DNA of 64,000 bases from Maritimibacter fusiformis (GTDB lineage Bacteria; Pseudomonadota; Alphaproteobacteria; Rhodobacterales; Rhodobacteraceae): the NCBI RefSeq assembly GCF_008086115.1, contig NZ_VSIY01000013.1, forward strand, positions 62,001 through 126,000, given 5' to 3'. Each line of letters begins with the position of its first letter. Within the stretch, counting starts at the first letter, position 1. Shown one piece after another: positions 28,625 through 37,811 of the stretch. The notes below the pieces were generated by a model. That model saw only the letters and a list, made by a program, of their open reading frames with translations. It was not told the DNA's origin and did not search any database. Made by a program: the position numbers and the translations under genes.

Positions 28625-29992
28625 TCAGTCGTCCTTGCGCCAGGCGTCGCGCTTTCGGTAGATCGTCGAGGGCGACACGTCGAGCATCTGGGCTGCGCGC
28701 GGGATCGAGCCATGCGCGGCACGGATCGCCGCCTCGATCGCGGCGCGCTCGATCTCGGCGAGGGTCTGCCCGGTCGCGATCGGCGCCACCCCCCCGGCGC
28801 GGTCGACGCCGGCGCCATCGGGCAGGCTCGGGGCGAGATCCTGTGCCGTGACCGACGGGCCGTCATGGGTCAGGGTCAGGTGCCACAGAAGGTTCAGAAG
28901 CTCGTGCAGATTGCCCGGCCAGGTGTGCGCGGCCAGCCGCGCCATCGCGTCCGGATCGAGCGACAGCACCGCCCGGCCCTCGCGCTCGGCGCAGGCCGAC
29001 AGGTGGGCGGGGACCAGGGCGGCGATGTCCTCGATCCGCTGGCGCAGCGGCGGCAGCGCGACAGAGGCGACGCTGAGACGGTAGTAGATCTCGGGCCGCA
29101 ATCCGCCCGCCCCCGGTTCGGGCTGGCGCAGCGCGGCGACGAGGCGGATACCGGACCCCGACGCGCGGTCGATCAGCCCGGTCAGATGCGGCTGGATCGA
29201 GGGGTCGGCGGCGGCGAGATTGTCCAGAAACAGCGTGCCCTGCGCCGCCCGGGCCAGCGCGCCGTCGGCGTCCTCGGCCTCGGCGGCGAGCGCGGGGCGG
29301 CTGAGGGTGGCGCAATCCAGGACCACGAAGGGCGCATCGGCCCGTGGCGAACGATCGTGCAACAGCCGCGCCAGGCGGCTCTTGCCGGTGCCCACCTCGC
29401 CGGTGAACAGCACCGGCGCGGACGAGCGCGCGACCGCCTCGATCCGGCTCAGGGCCTTGCGGGTCTCGGGCGCGACCGCGACGATGCCCTCGGCCTCGAT
29501 CTGCAGCGGCGCCGGGTCGGGCCGCACCAGCGGCGCCTTGGCCGGCGGCGGGGCGGGTCGTGCCACCGGGCGGCCGCTGCGGCGGACCTGGCCCAGCGCG
29601 CCGTCGATGGTCTTGGCCAGCCGGGCGTCCGAGAACGGGCGGAACAGGCAGTCATAGGCGCCTTCGCGCATCGCCTCGGCGGCGGCGTTGATCTCTTCGT
29701 TTTCCGCCAGCACCACCACCACCGGCAGCCGTTGCGGCGCCATCGCGGCGCGCAGCACCGACTGCGCCGGCTCGCCCCCGATGGTCAGGGGAACGAAGGC
29801 GACCTGCGGGCGGTGCTTGGCACAGATCGCCGGCAGCATCGCCGGGTTGGTCATGCGCACCACGGCGCAGCCGGCCTTGATGAACGGGCTGTCGGGCAGC
29901 GGCCGGGTCTCGGTGTCCTCGCCCACGACCAGAACCGTCAGCGGCGCCGCATCCTCCGCCTGCGGTTGTCGTCGTTTGGCATGGCTGTTCAC
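28625..29992 (-). CDS. NtrC-family regulator with degenerate receiver and no GAFTGA loop
   Basis: 455 residues. A receiver-like domain (about 17-135) lacks the phospho-Asp (PQVAFVPLT at the end of strand 3) and has Arg for the conserved Lys (FRPF). The AAA+ domain (165-390) keeps Walker A (GEVGTGKS, 198-205) and the arginine region (EIYYRLS), but Walker B is GTLFLDN and the sigma-54-binding GAFTGA loop is deleted (DCATLSRPALAAEAEDADGA region). A Fis-type helix-turn-helix closes the protein (PRAAQMLDVSPSTIYRKR). So it should bind DNA but is unlikely to activate sigma-54 promoters or be phosphorylated in the usual way. It converges on the curli genes and follows prpE by 70 bases. Confidence 0.85.
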   Translation of the reverse strand: MNSHAKRRQPQAEDAAPLTVLVVGEDTETRPLPDSPFIKAGCAVVRMTNPAMLPAICAKHRPQVAFVPLTIGGEPAQSVLRAAMAPQRLPVVVVLAENEEINAAAEAMREGAYDCLFRPFSDARLAKTIDGALGQVRRSGRPVARPAPPPAKAPLVRPDPAPLQIEAEGIVAVAPETRKALSRIEAVARSSAPVLFTGEVGTGKSRLARLLHDRSPRADAPFVVLDCATLSRPALAAEAEDADGALARAAQGTLFLDNLAAADPSIQPHLTGLIDRASGSGIRLVAALRQPEPGAGGLRPEIYYRLSVASVALPPLRQRIEDIAALVPAHLSACAEREGRAVLSLDPDAMARLAAHTWPGNLHELLNLLWHLTLTHDGPSVTAQDLAPSLPDGAGVDRAGGVAPIATGQTLAEIERAAIEAAIRAAHGSIPRAAQMLDVSPSTIYRKRDAWRKDD

Positions 29993-30062
29993 ACCGGGGC
30001 CTCCATCTGATGTCGCGCGCCCGCCCGCAGCATGCGCCTATGCGGCGCGCAATGCCAGCCTT

Positions 30063-31952
30063 TCAGCCGCCGGCATAGCCAAGTTCCTGCAACGCCTCGC
30101 GAATTTCATCAAGGATCGCCGGGTCGTCGATCGTGGCGGGCAGCTTGAAATCCTTGCCATCGGCCAGCGACACCATCGTGGCGCGCAGGATCTTGCCCGA
30201 GCGGGTCTTGGGCAGCCGGTCGACCACCACCGCCAGCTTGAACGCCGCCACCGGGCCGATCTGGTCGCGCACCAGTTGGACACATTCCGCGACAACGTCC
30301 TTGGGATCACGCTCGACCCCCTTGCTGAGGCAGAGAAAGCCCATCGGCAACTGGCCCTTGAGCTCGTCCGACACCCCGATCACGGCGCATTCGGCCACGT
30401 CCGGGTGGCTGGCCAGAACCTCCTCCATCGCGCCGGTCGACAGCCGGTGCCCGGCGACGTTGATCACGTCATCGGTGCGCGCCATGATGTAGAGGTATCC
30501 GTCCTCGTCCTTGTATCCGGCATCGCCGGATTCGTAGTAGCCGGGGAAGGTGCTGAGATAGCTTTTCACGAACCGGTCCTCGGCGTTCCACAAGGTCGGC
30601 AGGGTGCCCGGCGGCAGCGGCAGCTTGATCGCGATGGCGCCCAGTTCGCCGGCCGGCAGTTCGTTGCCCGCCTCGTCGAGGATCTGCACGTCATAGCCCG
30701 GCATCGCCACGGTCGGGCTGCCGATCTTGACCGGCAGCGGTTCGATCCCCATCGGGTTGGCGACCACCGGATAGCCGGTCTCGGTCTGCCACCAGTGGTC
30801 GATCACCGGCTTTTTCAGATGATCCTGCGCCCAGATGATCGTGTCCGGATCGGCGCGTTCGCCGGCCAGATAGACGGTTTCGAGGCAGGAAAGATCGTAT
30901 TTCTTGATGAATTCGCCCTTGGGGTCTTCGCGCTTGACGGCGCGGAACGCGGTCGGGGCGGTGAAGAAGCTGCGCACGCCATGCTCTGAAATCACCCGCC
31001 AGAAGGTGCCGGCATCGGGCGTGCCGACCGGCTTGCCCTCGAACACCACGGTGGTGTTGCCGTGGATCAGCGGGGCATAGCAGATGTAGCTGTGGCCCAC
31101 GACCCAGCCGACATCGGAGGCCGCCCAGAACACGTCGCCGGGATCGACGTTGTAGACGTTCTTCATGGTCCAGTTCAGCGCCACCAGATGCCCGCCGGTG
31201 TGACGGATCACGCCCTTGGGCGCGCCGGTGGTGCCGGAGGTGTAGAGCACATAGACCGGGTGGTTGCCCTCGACCGGCAGGCAGGGCACCGGATCGGCGG
31301 CGGCCAGATCGGCCCAGTCCACGTCGCGGCCGGGTGTCAGGTCGGCGGGCTGCTGGTCGCGTTGCAGGATGACGCAGAAGTCGGGTTTGTGGCCGGCGCG
31401 CTCGATGGCACCGTCCAGAAGCGGCTTGTAGGCCACGATGCGCCCCGGCTCGATGCCGCACGACCCCGCGATGATCGCCTTGGGCGTCGCGTCGTCGATC
31501 CGAACCGCCAGTTCGCTGGCCGCGAACCCGCCGAACACCACGGAGTGAATCGCTCCGATCCGCGTGACCGCCAGCATCGCGATGACCGCTTCCGGCACCA
31601 TCGGCATGTAGATGATGACCCTGTCGCCCTTGCCGATGCCGCGCGCCGCCAACCCGCCGGCGAAACGCGCCACGCGGTCCTGCAGTTCGGCGAAGGTGAT
31701 CTTTTGCTGGGTGCCGGTGATCGGGCTGTCGTGGATGATCGCCACCTGGTCGCCGCGGCCGCCCTCGGCATGGCGGTCGACCGCGTTCCAGCAGGTGTTG
31801 ACCAGCCCGTCGGAGAACCATTCGTAGATCGGGGCCTTGTCGTCGAACAGCGCCTTGGTGGGCATCCTGTCCCAGTCGATGGCTTTGGCTGCATCCATCC
31901 AGAACCCTTCCGGGTCGGCCTGCCAGGCTGCGTAGACGTCCTTGTATCGCAT
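30063..31952 (-). CDS. prpE: Propionyl-CoA synthetase
   Basis: 629-residue AMP-forming ligase that activates propionate. The ATG at 31952 has GGAGG upstream. Core motifs VLYTSGTTGAPKGVIRH and SGDAGYKDEDGYLYIMARTDD are present, and the C-terminal KTRSGKILRATMV carries the acetylatable catalytic lysine. PrpE-specific stretches (PLIHGNTTVVFEGKPVGTPD, and the tail DGKDFKLPATIDDPAIL) separate it from acetyl-CoA synthetase, though acetate use cannot be excluded. The promoter region holds TTTGCAAA sites typical of short-chain acyl-CoA regulators. Confidence 0.92.
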   Translation of the reverse strand: MRYKDVYAAWQADPEGFWMDAAKAIDWDRMPTKALFDDKAPIYEWFSDGLVNTCWNAVDRHAEGGRGDQVAIIHDSPITGTQQKITFAELQDRVARFAGGLAARGIGKGDRVIIYMPMVPEAVIAMLAVTRIGAIHSVVFGGFAASELAVRIDDATPKAIIAGSCGIEPGRIVAYKPLLDGAIERAGHKPDFCVILQRDQQPADLTPGRDVDWADLAAADPVPCLPVEGNHPVYVLYTSGTTGAPKGVIRHTGGHLVALNWTMKNVYNVDPGDVFWAASDVGWVVGHSYICYAPLIHGNTTVVFEGKPVGTPDAGTFWRVISEHGVRSFFTAPTAFRAVKREDPKGEFIKKYDLSCLETVYLAGERADPDTIIWAQDHLKKPVIDHWWQTETGYPVVANPMGIEPLPVKIGSPTVAMPGYDVQILDEAGNELPAGELGAIAIKLPLPPGTLPTLWNAEDRFVKSYLSTFPGYYESGDAGYKDEDGYLYIMARTDDVINVAGHRLSTGAMEEVLASHPDVAECAVIGVSDELKGQLPMGFLCLSKGVERDPKDVVAECVQLVRDQIGPVAAFKLAVVVDRLPKTRSGKILRATMVSLADGKDFKLPATIDDPAILDEIREALQELGYAGG

Positions 31953-32072
31953 CGGGTCCTCCTCCAAAGCCGCTTGTTTCGGTGTTATGCCCGCACCGCC
32001 CTTCGGGCAAGGGGGTTGGCCCCGGGCGGGACAATTTCGCGCGCCGCTTTGCAGTTATGGCGATAATCGGCC

Positions 32073-32088
32073 TGCAAAGTTTTGCAAA
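32073..32088. promoter_or_regulatory. TTTGCAAA operator pair, promoter-proximal to prpE
   Basis: Perfect palindrome TTTGCAAA at 32081-32088, preceded two bases away by a degenerate copy (CCTGCAAA, 32071-32078). In Rhodobacter sphaeroides the ScfR-family regulator PccR binds TTTGCAAA repeats to control propionyl-CoA genes, so this is a likely site for a homologue encoded elsewhere. Confidence 0.6.
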
Positions 32089-32129
32089 AATCCTTGTGGC
32101 TATGCAGCAGGGTTGCGAATGTGGACGAG

Positions 32130-32159
32130 TTTGCAAAGTCTTCTTCCGCATGATGCAAA
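32130..32159. promoter_or_regulatory. Second TTTGCAAA operator
   Basis: Perfect TTTGCAAA at 32130-32137 and a half-conserved ATGCAAA ending at 32159. It lies exactly 49 bases from the first perfect copy, on nearly the same helix face after about five turns. Confidence 0.5.
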
Positions 32160-32252
32160 CCTCCCAAGAGCGATTCGCCCCGACCGAAGCTGATGCGTTG
32201 CGGGGCGGGGGGAACTCGCTAGACTGGCCGGGCGCACCGACCGGACCCCCGC

Positions 32253-33761
32253 ATGATCGCCCTTCGCCTTTTCCTTTTCGCCCTGCTCGTCGCCGCACTG
32301 CCCGCGCGCGCGCAGGTCTGGGAATTGCTGCCAGAGGACGACAGCCGCGCCGGACCCGTCGCCACGATCTGCCCGGACGCCGAAATCGGCGATGCGTTCT
32401 GCTTCACGCTCGGCTGCGCCGATGGCGGGCCGGTCCACTACGAGGTGGCCTATGACACCGGCGCGCCGCTCGACCCGCTGCTGGTCGGGATCGACGTGGA
32501 TGGCCAGCCGGTCGGCACGCTGGCAATCACGCCTGCGCCGGACGAGGATATCTATCGCTACCGCGCCGAATACGACGCGCGCCTGCACCGCGAGTTGATT
32601 GCGCGGCTGCGCGGCGGCAACCGTGCGGCGCTGATCATCGGGGCGGACGGCGGCATCATCCGCCGCGACATTTCCCTGCGCGGCTCCAGCCGGGCGATTG
32701 CCGCGGTGATCGACGCCTGTCCGGAACCGCCCAGGCCGATGCCGCCCCGGACAGCGCCCGCCGCCCAGGTGCTGGCCCAGATCGAGGACGATTGCGCGGC
32801 CCTTGGCGGCACGGTCGAGGTCGAGCCGGGGTTCGAGCGCGCCGAAGACCTCGACGGCGATGGCCGCACCGACATGGTGGTGGATTTCGCCGCTGCGGTC
32901 TGCTCGGAAATGGCCTCGCTCCACTGTGGTTCGGGGGGATGCACGGTGGGCTTCTACCTCAACCGCGAGACCGAGTTCCAACCGCTGTTCGTCGACGTGA
33001 TCCGGGGCTATGACAGCGCGCCCGGCGGGTTGCTCACGCTCGACCTGCACGGATCGTTCTGCGGGGTGTTCGGCTATGAGGCCTGTCTGCAACGCTTCGA
33101 CATCTCGGGCGGTGACATGGTGCTGCTGGACGAGCTGACCGGCGAGGCGGCGATCGCGGTGCTGGAAGGCGCGCCGCTGCCGTCGCTGGAGCCGCCCGAG
33201 GTGCTGGAAACCGCCGACCAGCCGGGATTGCCGGGGGGTGAGGCCTGGCCCGACCGGCCCGCGACCGGGCCGGGAACCGAGGTGGTGCTGGCCGGGCTGT
33301 CGGGCGCGGTCCTTGCCCCGCTGCCGCCGCTGCCCGAGATGTCGCCGGGCATCGTGCCCCTGCCGACGATATCGGCGCCAAGGTCCGATGCTGTGCCGGT
33401 CATCGCGCTTCCCGAGGCCGACCTTGCCCCGCCCCGGCCGGACACCGCGCCGGGCGGCGTGGCGTTCGATGGGGTGGACGCGCCCGCGCTGGCGCCGCCG
33501 GTGGCGATGATCGTGGCGGTGCTGGCGGAACGAAGCCCGGCACGCGCCTCCGCGCCCCCGATGCCGGACATGCGCGAGCCGCCGATCTATCCCGAGACCG
33601 GCGAAAGCCTTGACCCGATGCTTCTGGGCGGTGGCGGCGTGGTCCTGACCAGCCCGGACGCCGACGCGACCGGGGCGGATCGCCTCGGGCTGGACCCGCC
33701 GGTCGGGACCGACCCGGCGCGCCTTGGCGCGGCGGGCGGCAAGCCGGGGGCACGTCCCTAG
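32253..33761 (+). CDS. Secreted proline-rich protein of unknown function
   Basis: 502 residues with a clear signal peptide (MIALRLFLFALLVAALPARA). The mature N-terminal ~330 residues are cysteine-containing and folded-looking, with one calcium-loop-like motif DLDGDGRTDMVVDF (as in dockerin, EF-hand or FG-GAP loops) followed by a cysteine-rich CGSGGCTVGFYL. The C-terminal ~170 residues are proline- and acidic-rich and probably disordered. Six or more cysteines suggest disulfides in the periplasm or outside. I do not recognise a family. Its stop codon overlaps that of maeB within a shared CTAG. Confidence 0.6.
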   Translation: MIALRLFLFALLVAALPARAQVWELLPEDDSRAGPVATICPDAEIGDAFCFTLGCADGGPVHYEVAYDTGAPLDPLLVGIDVDGQPVGTLAITPAPDEDIYRYRAEYDARLHRELIARLRGGNRAALIIGADGGIIRRDISLRGSSRAIAAVIDACPEPPRPMPPRTAPAAQVLAQIEDDCAALGGTVEVEPGFERAEDLDGDGRTDMVVDFAAAVCSEMASLHCGSGGCTVGFYLNRETEFQPLFVDVIRGYDSAPGGLLTLDLHGSFCGVFGYEACLQRFDISGGDMVLLDELTGEAAIAVLEGAPLPSLEPPEVLETADQPGLPGGEAWPDRPATGPGTEVVLAGLSGAVLAPLPPLPEMSPGIVPLPTISAPRSDAVPVIALPEADLAPPRPDTAPGGVAFDGVDAPALAPPVAMIVAVLAERSPARASAPPMPDMREPPIYPETGESLDPMLLGGGGVVLTSPDADATGADRLGLDPPVGTDPARLGAAGGKPGARP

Positions 33762-36043
33762 CTGTAGAGCGTCACCGGCGTGCCCGCGATGGCCGACATG
33801 TTCAACAGCCCGCGCGCGGTGATCGAGGGGGTGACCACATGCGCCCGGTTGCCCATGCCGATCAGGATCGGGCCGACCTCGAGCCCGTCCGCCTTCATCT
33901 TGAGGATGTTGCGCACCCCCGAGGCCGCGTCGGTGTTGGCGAACACCAGCACGTTGGCGGGCCCCTCGAACCGCGAATCGGGGAAGATCCGGTTGCGCAG
34001 GTCGACATCGAGCGCGGCATCGACGTGCATCTCGCCCTCATAGGCGAAATCGCGTGGCTCGGAGTCGAGGATATCCAGCGCTGCCCGCATCCGCCGCCCG
34101 GTGTCGCAGTCGAGGTTGCCGAACTGCGAATAGCTGCACAGCGCCACCCGCGGCACCTGCCCGAAGCGGCGCACATGCCGGGCCGCGCCGCGGACGGTTT
34201 CGGCGATCTGCTCGGCGGTGGGCTGCGGGTGGACGTGAGTATCGGCGATGAACAGCGGCCCGTCCTGCAGGATCATCAGGCTCATCGCGCCGACCGGGTG
34301 CAGCCCGCCCGGTCCGGTGCCGAGGATCTGGGTGACATAGTTCAGATGCCACAGGTATTGCCCCAGCGTGCCGCAGATCATGCTGTCGGCCTCGCCCCGG
34401 TGGACCATCACGGCGGCAATCGCGGTGGTGTTGGTGCGCATCACGGCGCGGGCGATGTCGGGCGTGGCGCCCCGGCGCATCATGATGTCGTGGTAGGTCT
34501 CCCAGTAGTCGCGGTAGCGCGGGTCGTTCTCGGGGTTCACCACGTCGAGGTCGCGCCCGATCTTGAGTGGCAGCCCGGCGCGCTCCAGCCGGCTTTCGAC
34601 CACTTCCGGGCGGCCGATCAGGATCGGCGCATCGGTGGTTTCCTCGAGCATCGCGTTGGCGGCGCGCAGCACGCGCTCGTCCTCGCCCTCGGCAAAGACG
34701 ATCTTGCGCTCGGCGGTGGCGGCGGCCTCGAACACCGGCCGCATGATCAGGGCCGAGCGGAACACCGAGCCGTCCAGCCGTTCCTTGTAGCGGCGCAGAT
34801 CCTCGACCGGGCGCCGGGCTACGCCTGTCTCGGATGCGGCCTTGGCCACGGCGCTGGCGACCACGCCCATCAGGCGCGGATCGAACGGCTTGGGGATCAG
34901 GTAGTCGGCGCCGAACGTCAGCTTCTCGCCGCGATAGGCGGCGGCGGCCTCGGCGCTGGTGGTGGCGCGGGCAAGCTCGGCGATGCCCTCGATACAGGCG
35001 ATCTGCATGGCGTCGTTGATCTCGGTCGCGCCGACATCCAGCGCGCCGCGAAAGATGAACGGAAAACACAGCACGTTGTTGACCTGATTGGGATAATCCG
35101 AGCGCCCGGTGGCGATGATCGCGTCCGGCGCGATGGCTTTCACGTCCTCCGGCATGATCTCGGGCGTCGGGTTGGCCAGCGCGAAGATGATCGGCTGCGG
35201 GGTCATTTTCTGCACCATCTCGGGAGTCAGCACACCGGGCCCGGACAGGCCCAGGAACAGATCGGCCCCCTCGATCACCTCGCCCAGCGACCGCAAGTCG
35301 GACGCCTGCGCGAACGCCGCCTTTTGCGGCGTCATCTCTTCGGTGCGGCCCTCGTGGACCAGCCCGGCGATGTCACAGAGCCAGACGTTCTCGCGCTTCA
35401 CCCCGAGTTTCAGTAGCATGTTGAGACAGGCGATCCCCGCCGCGCCGCCGCCGGTCGAAACCACCTTGATATCCTCGAACCGCTTGCCCGCGACGCGCAG
35501 CGCGTTGGTCGCGGCGGCGCCGACGACGATGGCGGTGCCGTGCTGGTCATCGTGAAACACCGGGATCTTCATGCGCGCGCGGCAGATCTGTTCGACGATG
35601 AAACATTCCGGCGCCTTGATGTCCTCGAGGTTGATGGCGCCAAAGCTCGGCTCCATCGCACAGATGATATCGGCCAGCTTCTCGGGGTCGGCCTCATCCA
35701 GCTCGATGTCGAAACAGTCGATGTTGGCGAACTTCTTGAACAGGACAGCCTTGCCCTCCATCACCGGCTTGGACGGCCCCGCGCCGATGTTGCCCAGCCC
35801 CAGAACCGCCGTGCCGTTGGTCACCACCGCCACGAGATTGCCGCGCGCGGTATAGCGGCTGGCGGCGTCGGGATCGGCCTTGATCTCAAGGCAGGCCTCG
35901 GCCACGCCGGGCGAATAGGCGAGGCTCAGGTCGCGCCCGTTGGCCATCGGCTTGGTGGCGCGGATCTCCAGTTTGCCGGGCTTGGGAAACTCGTGGTAAT
36001 CCAGCGCCGCGTGACGTTTCGGGCTCGATACGGGGTCGGTCAA
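33758..36043 (-). CDS. maeB: NADP-dependent malic enzyme, MaeB type
   Basis: 761 residues. The N-terminal ~430 form the malic-enzyme catalytic and nucleotide domains ([32 protein letters not shown], and the dinucleotide fold [17 protein letters not shown]); it decarboxylates malate to pyruvate. The C-terminal ~320 are a phosphotransacetylase-like domain, which in this family is regulatory and senses acetyl-CoA-related effectors rather than catalysing. The start is a TTG at 36043 with GAGGAGA upstream. A perfect palindrome lies 18 bases upstream of it. Convergent with the secreted protein gene. Confidence 0.95.
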   Translation of the reverse strand: MTDPVSSPKRHAALDYHEFPKPGKLEIRATKPMANGRDLSLAYSPGVAEACLEIKADPDAASRYTARGNLVAVVTNGTAVLGLGNIGAGPSKPVMEGKAVLFKKFANIDCFDIELDEADPEKLADIICAMEPSFGAINLEDIKAPECFIVEQICRARMKIPVFHDDQHGTAIVVGAAATNALRVAGKRFEDIKVVSTGGGAAGIACLNMLLKLGVKRENVWLCDIAGLVHEGRTEEMTPQKAAFAQASDLRSLGEVIEGADLFLGLSGPGVLTPEMVQKMTPQPIIFALANPTPEIMPEDVKAIAPDAIIATGRSDYPNQVNNVLCFPFIFRGALDVGATEINDAMQIACIEGIAELARATTSAEAAAAYRGEKLTFGADYLIPKPFDPRLMGVVASAVAKAASETGVARRPVEDLRRYKERLDGSVFRSALIMRPVFEAAATAERKIVFAEGEDERVLRAANAMLEETTDAPILIGRPEVVESRLERAGLPLKIGRDLDVVNPENDPRYRDYWETYHDIMMRRGATPDIARAVMRTNTTAIAAVMVHRGEADSMICGTLGQYLWHLNYVTQILGTGPGGLHPVGAMSLMILQDGPLFIADTHVHPQPTAEQIAETVRGAARHVRRFGQVPRVALCSYSQFGNLDCDTGRRMRAALDILDSEPRDFAYEGEMHVDAALDVDLRNRIFPDSRFEGPANVLVFANTDAASGVRNILKMKADGLEVGPILIGMGNRAHVVTPSITARGLLNMSAIAGTPVTLYS

Positions 36044-36060
36044 ATGGATCTCCTCAGAGG

Positions 36061-36078
36061 TAGTTTAGCATTAAACTA
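36061..36078. promoter_or_regulatory. Palindromic operator candidate upstream of maeB
   Basis: TAGTTTAGCATTAAACTA: 7-bp arms, exact reverse complements, four-base centre. It lies just upstream of the maeB start in an AT-rich patch, so a dimeric repressor overlapping the maeB promoter is the simplest reading. Confidence 0.55.
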
Positions 36079-36206
36079 TCGCTTGCTTTCGCACTTAACC
36101 GAAACTGCGCCGCTGCCGCAAGCACCGCCAGCATAGCACGTGCTTTCGGCTTGCGCGCGGGCCGCGTGCCTGCAACCTTGGACCAACAGGTCAAACGGAG
36201 GCGGCG

Positions 36207-36596
36207 ATGAGTTTGATGGATGACGCGAAGGCGGTGCGCGACAACGCCCATGCGCCCTATTCCGGCTTCAAGGTGGGGGCGGCGATCCGTGCCGCCTCGG
36301 GCAAGGTCTATGTCGGCGTCAACGTCGAGAACGCCGCCTATCCCGAAGGCACCTGCGCCGAGGCCGGGGCCATCGCCGCGATGGTGGCCTCGGGCGACAC
36401 CGAGATCGCCGAGGTCGCGGTGGTGGGCGACGCCCCTGCCCCGGTCACGCCCTGCGGCGGCTGCCGCCAGAAGATCGCCGAGTTCGCGCCCAAGGGGGTC
36501 GTCGTCACGATGGGCACCATGACCGGCAAGACCCTGACCATGAAGATCGAGGAGCTCTTGCCGGAGGCCTTCGCCAAGGCCCAGATGGAGGGTTAG
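36207..36596 (+). CDS. cdd: Cytidine deaminase
   Basis: 129-residue zinc enzyme converting cytidine/deoxycytidine to uridine/deoxyuridine. C50-A-E52 (CAEAGAIAAM) supplies the first zinc ligand and the proton-shuttling glutamate; C83 and C86 (PCGGCRQ) complete the site. Length is typical of the homotetrameric form. First of four genes with 3-base gap or overlaps (cdd, deoB, add, upp), a nucleoside-salvage operon. ATG with GGAGG upstream. Confidence 0.95.
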   Translation: MSLMDDAKAVRDNAHAPYSGFKVGAAIRAASGKVYVGVNVENAAYPEGTCAEAGAIAAMVASGDTEIAEVAVVGDAPAPVTPCGGCRQKIAEFAPKGVVVTMGTMTGKTLTMKIEELLPEAFAKAQMEG

Positions 36597-36599
36597 GCG

Positions 36600-37811
36600 A
36601 TGCCCCGCGCGTTCCTGGTGGTGATGGATTCGGTCGGCATCGGCGGCGCGCCGGATGCCGACAGCTTTTTCAACGATGGCCGCCCCGACACCGGCGCCAA
36701 CACCCTTGGCCACATCGCCGACGCCTGCGCCGAGGGCCGCGCCGACGTGGGGCGCAACGGCCCGCTGCACATGCCCAACCTCGATGCGCTGGGGCTGGGG
36801 GCGGCGCTGAAACTGGCCTCGGGTCACGACGGGCCGGGGCTTGGCGCAACGCCCACCGGGCTTTGGGGTGCCGCGACCGAAGTGTCGCGCGGCAAGGATA
36901 CGCCGTCGGGGCATTGGGAAATCGCCGGAGTGCCGCTGCCGTGGGAATGGACCTATTTCCCCGACACCGAACCCGCCTTCCCCGACGATCTGACCAAGGC
37001 GCTGATCAAGGCCGCCGGGACCGAAGGCATCCTCGGCAACAAGCACGCATCGGGCACGGTGATCCTCGACGAGTTGGGCGGCGAGCACATGCGCACCGGC
37101 TGGCCCATCGTCTACACCTCGGTCGATTCGGTGGTGCAGATCGCGGCGCATGAGGAGGTGTTCGGGCTGGAGCGGCTCTACGACATGTGCCGGGCGGTCG
37201 CCCCGATGGTGCACGGAATGCGCGTCGGGCGGGTGATCGCGCGGCCCTTCGTGGGCTCCGCCGAAGACGGGTTCAAGCGCACCGTGAACCGCAAGGATTT
37301 CGCCCTCGACCCGCCCAGCCCGACGCTGTGCGACTGGGCCACCGGCGAAGGCCGCCCGGTGCATGCCGTTGGCAAGATCGGCGACATCTTCGCCCATCGC
37401 GGCATCACCGACGAGGTCAAGGGGGCGGATGCGGACCTGATGGAAGGGCTGATCGGGCTGGCGGACACCGCCCGGGACGGCGCGCTGGTGTTTGCCAATT
37501 TCGTCGAGTTCGACGCCCAGTTCGGCCACCGCCGCGATGTGCCAGGCTATGCCGCAGCACTGGAATGGTTCGACGCGCAAGTGCCGCGCCTGATCGAAAG
37601 GCTGCGCGACGGCGACCTGGTGATCTTCACCGCCGACCACGGCAACGACCCAAGCTGGTTCGGCACCGACCACACCCGCGAACGGGTGCCGGTGGTCGGC
37701 TATGGGGTCGGTCTGAAAGCCATCGGCCACGTCGGGTTTTCCGATATCGGCGCCTCGGTCGCGGCCCACCTGGGCCTTGCCGAGCGCGGCGCGGGGAGGT
37801 CGTTTCTGTGA
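36600..37811 (+). CDS. deoB: Phosphopentomutase
   Basis: 403-residue enzyme that interconverts (deoxy)ribose 1- and 5-phosphate, linking nucleoside cleavage to central metabolism. The metal site is intact: [13 protein letters not shown] at the N-terminus, [10 protein letters not shown] with the phosphate-accepting threonine, and [18 protein letters not shown] near the end. Starts 3 bases after cdd. Its stop overlaps the GTG start of add. Confidence 0.95.
   Translation: MPRAFLVVMDSVGIGGAPDADSFFNDGRPDTGANTLGHIADACAEGRADVGRNGPLHMPNLDALGLGAALKLASGHDGPGLGATPTGLWGAATEVSRGKDTPSGHWEIAGVPLPWEWTYFPDTEPAFPDDLTKALIKAAGTEGILGNKHASGTVILDELGGEHMRTGWPIVYTSVDSVVQIAAHEEVFGLERLYDMCRAVAPMVHGMRVGRVIARPFVGSAEDGFKRTVNRKDFALDPPSPTLCDWATGEGRPVHAVGKIGDIFAHRGITDEVKGADADLMEGLIGLADTARDGALVFANFVEFDAQFGHRRDVPGYAAALEWFDAQVPRLIERLRDGDLVIFTADHGNDPSWFGTDHTRERVPVVGYGVGLKAIGHVGFSDIGASVAAHLGLAERGAGRSFL

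Larger units (their letters stand above)
31953..32252. other. Divergent promoter region between prpE and the next gene (300 bases)
   Basis: Between 32040 and 32165 this region is markedly AT-richer than its surroundings and holds TTTGCAAA-type sites (listed separately). No gene seen. Both prpE (minus) and the secreted protein (plus) must be started from here. Confidence 0.6.

Noticed and set aside
28625-29992. Naming the regulator NtrC
   Set aside because: No glnL/ntrB next to it, and the receiver lacks its phospho-Asp; family membership only.
30063-31952. Acetyl-CoA synthetase (acsA)
   Set aside because: PrpE-specific segments in the middle and at the tail, shorter length and TTTGCAAA promoter sites favour propionyl-CoA synthetase.
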